From: Xanthobacteraceae bacterium | GTDB lineage: Bacteria; Pseudomonadota; Alphaproteobacteria; Rhizobiales; Xanthobacteraceae | DNA length: 64,000 nucleotides | NCBI GenBank assembly: GCA_019635635.1 | Contig: JAHBZB010000003.1 | Location: forward strand, 310,001-374,000 | Direction: 5' to 3' | Shown: in pieces, positions 59,956-64,000 of the stretch | How the letters are laid out: the number at the start of each line of letters is the position of its first letter | How positions within the stretch are numbered: the stretch's first letter is position 1 | Position numbers and translations under genes: made by a program | Notes under the pieces: generated by a model | Database searches by the model: none | Seen by the model: the letters and a program-made list of their open reading frames with translations, nothing else | Told to the model about the DNA's origin: nothing

Positions 59956-61127
59956 TCGCTTTTCCAGGGCAGGCGCACGGTGGCGGTTGCCATCGCGGCG
60001 ATGCCTTCGCGGCGACCGATGAAGCCGAGGCCTTCGTTGGTCGTCGCCTGAACGCCGACGCGGGTCATTTCGATCCCGCAGATTTCCGCGATTTTCGCGC
60101 GCATTGCGTCGCGGTGCGGACCGATCTTTGGCGCTTCGCAGATCAACGTGCCGTCGAGATGGGCGATCATGCCGCCGAGCGAATGCACGCGGTCTGCTGC
60201 GAAGCGCAGAAAGACTGAAGAATCCGCGCCGCGCCATTTTTCGTTCGACGGTGGAAAATGATGGCCGATGTCGCCGTCGGCGATCGCGCCGAGGATCGCG
60301 TCGGTGATCGCGTGCAGGAGCACGTCGGCGTCCGAATGGCCGGAGAGCTTTTTCTCATAGGGAATGCGAACGCCGCCCAACGTGACATGATCGCCGTCGG
60401 TGAAGGCATGCACGTCATAACCGGTGCCGGTGCGCACATCGCCGAGTGTCTGTGCGTCGTGTGCCGAAGCGCGCATGAAATCGTCGGGCGTCGTGAGTTT
60501 GAGGTTGCCGGTATTACCCTCGAAAGTCGTGACCGCAACGCCGGCCCATTCCATGAGCGCGGCATCGTCGGTGAAGTCGTTCAGTCCCGCGACGGAAGCG
60601 CGGCGGTGCGCGATCAGGAGCGTCTCGAAATCGAACGCCTGCGGCGTCTGCACCGCGCGCAATTCGCTGCGCTCGACGTTGGCAAGAATCCGTCCGCCGG
60701 GATCGACGCGCTTGATCGTGTCGGAGACGGGGACTGCCGGAATCGCGGCGCCGTATTCGCGGGCGGCTTTCAGCGTGCGTTCGATCAGTGCGGGATCGGC
60801 AAAAGGACGCGCCGCGTCGTGCACGAGCACGAAACGCGGCGCAGTACGCACGAGACTTTCCAAGCCCGCGAGGACGGATGCTTGGCGTGTCCTGCCGCCG
60901 GGGACGGCCGGCAGACACTTCGGCAGGCCCGCGGAGGCTCGCTCATACTCGGCGACATCCTCGTGACGGATGACGGCCTGTACCGCGCCCACCTCGCGAT
61001 GATCTGTGAATAACCGGAGCGAGCGGCGCAGGACGGGCTCCCCGCCGATCAGGCGGTACTGCTTGGGCTTTCCGGCGCCTGCCCGGGTGCCGCCGCCTCC
61101 GGCGACTACAAGAGCGGCAAATTCCAT
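59952..61127 (-). CDS. ispDF: Bifunctional IspD/IspF enzyme of the MEP pathway
   Basis: The 391-residue protein joins IspD (4-diphosphocytidyl-2-C-methylerythritol synthase, about residues 1-225) and IspF (2,4-cyclodiphosphate synthase, about 230-391). The IspD part starts AALVVAGGGGTRAGAGKPKQ and has VLVHDAARPFADPALIERTL. The IspF part has GTGYDVHAFTDGDHVTLGGV and GHSDADVLLHAITDAILGA with the metal-binding residues. The fusion is typical of alphaproteobacteria. It works downstream of Dxr (12.7-13.8 kb). It is divergent from dusB. Confidence 0.97.
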   Translation of the reverse strand: MEFAALVVAGGGGTRAGAGKPKQYRLIGGEPVLRRSLRLFTDHREVGAVQAVIRHEDVAEYERASAGLPKCLPAVPGGRTRQASVLAGLESLVRTAPRFVLVHDAARPFADPALIERTLKAAREYGAAIPAVPVSDTIKRVDPGGRILANVERSELRAVQTPQAFDFETLLIAHRRASVAGLNDFTDDAALMEWAGVAVTTFEGNTGNLKLTTPDDFMRASAHDAQTLGDVRTGTGYDVHAFTDGDHVTLGGVRIPYEKKLSGHSDADVLLHAITDAILGAIADGDIGHHFPPSNEKWRGADSSVFLRFAADRVHSLGGMIAHLDGTLICEAPKIGPHRDAMRAKIAEICGIEMTRVGVQATTNEGLGFIGRREGIAAMATATVRLPWKSE

Positions 61128-61284
61128 CGAAAACCCCGATCAAGAAGGCTGATTTGAGCCTTTTCCTAGCCGATTTCCTTTGCCCGGTCGCGCTAGTTGC
61201 ATTGCAACAAAGCCCTTGCCTCCGAAACAGACTTGACTAAGATGTGGGCACGAAATTTCGGGCCTAATTTATAGGCAGGGTCTT

Positions 61285-62313
61285 TTGGATACGTCGCCGA
61301 CATCGAAACCGTTGCATATCGGGCCTTTGGAGATCGCCTCGCGGGCGTTTCTCGCGCCCATGGCCGGGATTACCGACCTTCCGTTCCGCCGCATGGCGCA
61401 TCGCTACGGGGCCGGTGTTGTGGTCTCCGAGATGATCGCCTGCGAGTGGCTCGCGGGTGGCAGCGCGGAAGCGCAGCTCCGCGCCGAGGGGGATGGCGTG
61501 GGCTATCGCGTCGTCCAACTCGCCGGCTGCGAGACGCGATGGATCGCCGAAGGGGCAAAGATCGCGGAAGCCGCGGGCGCCGATATCATCGATCTCAACA
61601 TGGGCTGCCCGGCGAAATGCGTGACCGCCGGCGCGGCGGGGGCAGCGCTTCTGCGCGACGTCGATAACGCCGTACGCCTGATTGAAGTCGCGGTCGGTGC
61701 GGTGAATATTCCCGTGACGCTGAAGATGCGGCTCGGCTGGGACGATGACTCGATCGTCGCACCGGAGCTTGCGCGGCGTGCGGAAGCGGCGGGCGTCAAG
61801 CTCGTGACCGTGCATGGCCGCACGCGGCAACAATTCTATAAAGGGCGCGCAAACTGGCGCGCAATCTCGCGGGTGAAAGCGGCCGTATCGATTCCGGTCG
61901 TCGCGAACGGCGATCTCGGAAGCTACGAAGATGCTGCGGCAATGCTTTCGGAATCCGGCGCCGACGCAGTAATGGTCGGGCGCGCGGCGCGCGGGCGGCC
62001 GTGGCTGCCGGGACAGATCGGACGCTTCATCGCAAGCGGCGTTCGCGCAAGCGATCCTGCGATCGAGGACCAACGCGACAACCTGATCGAACTCTACGAC
62101 GCCTGGCTCGGCCAGTACGGCCATGCGCGCGGCGCCAAGGAAGCGCGCAAGCACATCGGCTGGGCGCTCGAAGCGGCGGCGAATGCCGTCAATCTTTCGA
62201 CGGAATGGGTGAAGGGCTGGCGCGCGCAACTCCTTGCCGAGAATGCACCGTCGCGGGTCGTGCTCGGGATTCACGATGCTTTCGACGAACTCGGGTGGAA
62301 GGCCGCGGCATGA
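61285..62313 (+). CDS. dusB: tRNA-dihydrouridine synthase DusB (NifR3)
   Basis: DusB reduces specific uridines in the tRNA D-loop using FMN and NADPH. The 342-residue protein has [20 protein letters not shown], the catalytic Cys in [32 protein letters not shown] and [14 protein letters not shown]. Translation appears to start at TTG 61285, preceded by GGCAGGG; no ATG or GTG gives the conserved N-terminus. Its place directly before ntrB (4-bp overlap ATGA) is the classic nifR3-ntrB-ntrC operon. The gap 61128-61284 has two short palindromes (61196-61208, 61251-61260) but no clear sigma-70 or sigma-54 promoter. Confidence 0.95.
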   Translation: MDTSPTSKPLHIGPLEIASRAFLAPMAGITDLPFRRMAHRYGAGVVVSEMIACEWLAGGSAEAQLRAEGDGVGYRVVQLAGCETRWIAEGAKIAEAAGADIIDLNMGCPAKCVTAGAAGAALLRDVDNAVRLIEVAVGAVNIPVTLKMRLGWDDDSIVAPELARRAEAAGVKLVTVHGRTRQQFYKGRANWRAISRVKAAVSIPVVANGDLGSYEDAAAMLSESGADAVMVGRAARGRPWLPGQIGRFIASGVRASDPAIEDQRDNLIELYDAWLGQYGHARGAKEARKHIGWALEAAANAVNLSTEWVKGWRAQLLAENAPSRVVLGIHDAFDELGWKAAA

Positions 62314-63443
62314 GAAACGCACGCGCGGAAAAGCCGTTGGCGCAGGTATCCGGTGTTGCCGATGCAGTGCTCGATGCGCTGCCGCATCCGGTCGTGACGG
62401 TTGCGCCGACCGGTATCATCACGAATGCCAACGCGGCGGCGGAAGCCTTCTTCGAAGCCGGTGCGCCGGTGCTGCGCCGGCATCGCATCCATGAAATCGT
62501 TCCGTTCGGCAGTCCTCTGCTTACGCTGATCGAGCAGGTGAGGGCGCGCAGTGCGGCGGTCAACGAGTATCGCGTCGATCTCGGTACGCCGCGTAACGGC
62601 GGCGAGCGTGTGGTTGATATTCACGTCGCACCGATGCCGGAAAATCCGGACCATGTCGTCGTCATGCTGCAGGAGCGGACGATGGCGGACAAGATCGACC
62701 GCCAGCTTACGCATCGCGGCGCAGCGCGCTCCGTGACGGCGCTTGCCTCGATGCTCGCGCATGAAATCAAAAACCCGCTCTCGGGCATTCGCGGTGCTGC
62801 GCAACTTCTCGAACAGTCCGCGGACGACAGCGACCGCGCGCTCACGCGCCTGATCTGCGACGAAGCAGACCGGATCGTGAAGCTCGTGGATCGCATGGAA
62901 GTGTTCTCCGACGAGCGGCCGATCGAGCGCGACGCGGTCAACATCCATGCCGTGCTCGAGCACGTCAAAAAGCTCGCGTCGGCGGGTTTTGCAAGCCGTA
63001 TCAAGTTCTTCGAGGAATACGATCCGTCGCTACCGCCGGTGTTCGCAAACCGCGATCAGCTGGTGCAGGTATTCCTCAATCTCGTGAAAAACGCGGCCGA
63101 AGCCATCGGCGACGCCGACGACGGCGAGATTCATCTGACGACCGCGTTCCGTCCGGGCGTCCGGCTTACGGTCCCGGGCTCGTCCACGCGCGTCAGTCTG
63201 CCGCTCGAATTCTGCGTGCGCGACAATGGCCCCGGCGTGCCGGAAGACGTGCGGCAACACCTGTTCGATCCCTTCGTCACGACCAAGGCCAGCGGCAGCG
63301 GTCTCGGGCTCGCGCTGGTTGCAAAAATCATCGGCGACCACGGCGGTATCGTCGAGTGCGACAGCCAGCCGAGGCGCACGACATTCCGCGTGCTGTTGCC
63401 GACCTATTCGCAGAACGGCGCGCAGGCGCATATGGATAAGTGA
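62310..63443 (+). CDS. ntrB: Nitrogen regulation sensor histidine kinase NtrB
   Basis: NtrB phosphorylates or dephosphorylates NtrC according to the PII nitrogen signal. The 377-residue soluble kinase has an N-terminal PAS domain ([20 protein letters not shown] region, to about residue 115), the phospho-acceptor His in [20 protein letters not shown], the N box in [10 protein letters not shown] and G boxes DNGPGVPE and GSGLGLALV. There are no membrane helices, as expected for NtrB. The ATG overlaps the dusB stop by 4 bp, and ntrC begins 11 bp downstream. Confidence 0.97.
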   Translation: MRNARAEKPLAQVSGVADAVLDALPHPVVTVAPTGIITNANAAAEAFFEAGAPVLRRHRIHEIVPFGSPLLTLIEQVRARSAAVNEYRVDLGTPRNGGERVVDIHVAPMPENPDHVVVMLQERTMADKIDRQLTHRGAARSVTALASMLAHEIKNPLSGIRGAAQLLEQSADDSDRALTRLICDEADRIVKLVDRMEVFSDERPIERDAVNIHAVLEHVKKLASAGFASRIKFFEEYDPSLPPVFANRDQLVQVFLNLVKNAAEAIGDADDGEIHLTTAFRPGVRLTVPGSSTRVSLPLEFCVRDNGPGVPEDVRQHLFDPFVTTKASGSGLGLALVAKIIGDHGGIVECDSQPRRTTFRVLLPTYSQNGAQAHMDK

Positions 63444-63454
63444 GGACGGCGGAA

Positions 63455-64000
63455 ATGCCTTCTGGAAATATTCTTGTTGCCGACGACGACGCCGCGATCA
63501 GGACGGTGCTCAGCCAGGCGCTGTCACGCGCGGGCTACGATGTGCGTTCGTGCGGAAACGCCGCCACGCTGTGGCGGTGGGTGAGCCAGGGCGACGGCGA
63601 CCTCATCATCACCGACGTCATGATGCCGGACGAAGACGCCTTCAGCATGCTGCCGCGGCTGAAGAAGATGCGCCCCGAACTCCCGGTGATCGTCATGAGC
63701 GCGCAGAACACGTTCATGACCGCGATCAAGGCCTCCGAGCACGGCGCTTATGAATATCTGCCCAAGCCCTTCGACCTGAAGGAATTGATCGGCATTGTCG
63801 GGCGCGCGCTATCGGAGCCGAAGAAGAACGCCGCGGTGCCCGCGAAGCCGGAAGACATGGATGCGATTCCGCTTGTCGGCCGTTCGCCGGCGATGCAGGA
63901 AATCTACCGGCTGCTCGCCCGGCTGATGCAGACCGATCTCACCGTGATGATCACGGGCGAATCCGGCACCGGCAAGGAACTGGTCGCGCGCGCGCTGCAC
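63455..64000 (+). CDS. ntrC: Nitrogen regulation response regulator NtrC, N-terminal part (cut by window end)
   Basis: The visible 182 residues hold the receiver domain ([20 protein letters not shown] at the start, phospho-acceptor Asp in [12 protein letters not shown] near residue 54, and the conserved Lys in [11 protein letters not shown]). They also include the beginning of the AAA+ sigma-54-interacting domain: [19 protein letters not shown] and Walker [17 protein letters not shown], where the window ends. It follows ntrB by 11 bp. The DNA-binding domain is outside the window. Confidence 0.96.
   Translation, partial: MPSGNILVADDDAAIRTVLSQALSRAGYDVRSCGNAATLWRWVSQGDGDLIITDVMMPDEDAFSMLPRLKKMRPELPVIVMSAQNTFMTAIKASEHGAYEYLPKPFDLKELIGIVGRALSEPKKNAAVPAKPEDMDAIPLVGRSPAMQEIYRLLARLMQTDLTVMITGESGTGKELVARALH

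Noticed and set aside
61233-61263. Possible sigma-54 or sigma-70 promoter before dusB-ntrBC
   Set aside because: TTGACT is present, but no acceptable -10 lies 16-18 bp downstream. The GG and GC spacing of a sigma-54 promoter (TGGCAC-N5-TTGC) is also not met.

Overview
This 64 kb window is a gene-dense, high-GC stretch of a bacterial chromosome with almost no accessory DNA. Gene content and order point to an alphaproteobacterium of the Rhizobiales (Hyphomicrobiales), probably near the Bradyrhizobiaceae/Xanthobacteraceae. Supporting signs are the proS-lol-dnaE block, rpsB-tsf-pyrH-frr-uppS-cdsA-dxr-rseP-bamA-lpxD-fabZ-lpxA-lpxI-lpxB, trpE-trpG-trpD-trpC-moaC-moeA-lexA-comEC, pyrG-kdsA-eno-ftsB-pdhABC, a lipoyl domain fused to pyruvate dehydrogenase E1 beta, a fused IspDF, dusB(nifR3)-ntrB-ntrC, and an alphaproteobacterial GTTC-N7-GTTC SOS box. 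The taxonomic placement is inference from these features; no search was run.

Layout. 1-7.6 kb: end of a probable methylmalonyl-CoA epimerase gene, a DUF1467 membrane protein, proS, the lipoprotein-releasing transporter (lolC-type permease and lolD) and dnaE. 7.6-22.4 kb: a long co-directional run for translation factors (rpsB, tsf, frr), pyrH, undecaprenyl diphosphate synthesis, CDP-diacylglycerol, the MEP pathway (dxr), site-2 protease RseP, outer-membrane assembly (bamA) and lipid A synthesis. 22.5-31.5 kb: an unusual FabH, then convergent gltA and gltX, comEC, lexA with a clear SOS box, a DUF3859 exported protein and moeA. 31.6-38.8 kb: a methyltransferase, then moaC and the trp genes on the minus strand, led by a SurA/PpiD-like periplasmic chaperone gene. 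38.9-48.4 kb: tpiA, secG, pyrG, a VOC protein, kdsA, an MFS transporter, a DUF1835 gene, queF, eno and ftsB. 48.5-59.5 kb: pdhA, pdhB, pdhC, lpdA and lipA, the pyruvate dehydrogenase and lipoate genes, interrupted by a minus-strand TAXI-type TRAP transporter pair. 59.4-64 kb: a cinA-like gene and ispDF on the minus strand, then dusB-ntrB-ntrC on the plus strand, with ntrC cut by the window end.

The genes work in recognisable sets. LpxD, FabZ, LpxA, LpxI, LpxB and KdsA make lipid A and KDO precursors. BamA, the Lol transporter, PpiD and RseP build and monitor the envelope. Dxr and IspDF supply isoprenoids, which UppS uses for the undecaprenyl carrier. PdhABC and LpdA need the lipoyl groups that LipA makes.

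I saw no rRNA, tRNA, CRISPR array, insertion sequence, prophage or obvious new defence or biosynthetic system. The observations most worth a second look are modest: a possible small minus-strand gene or RNA beside proS, paired hairpins and a helix-hairpin-helix-like tail at rpsB, a tandem-PDZ RseP, a FabH of unusual type, the TRAP insertion in the pdh-lpd cluster, and nearly identical lipoyl-domain DNA in pdhB and pdhC.
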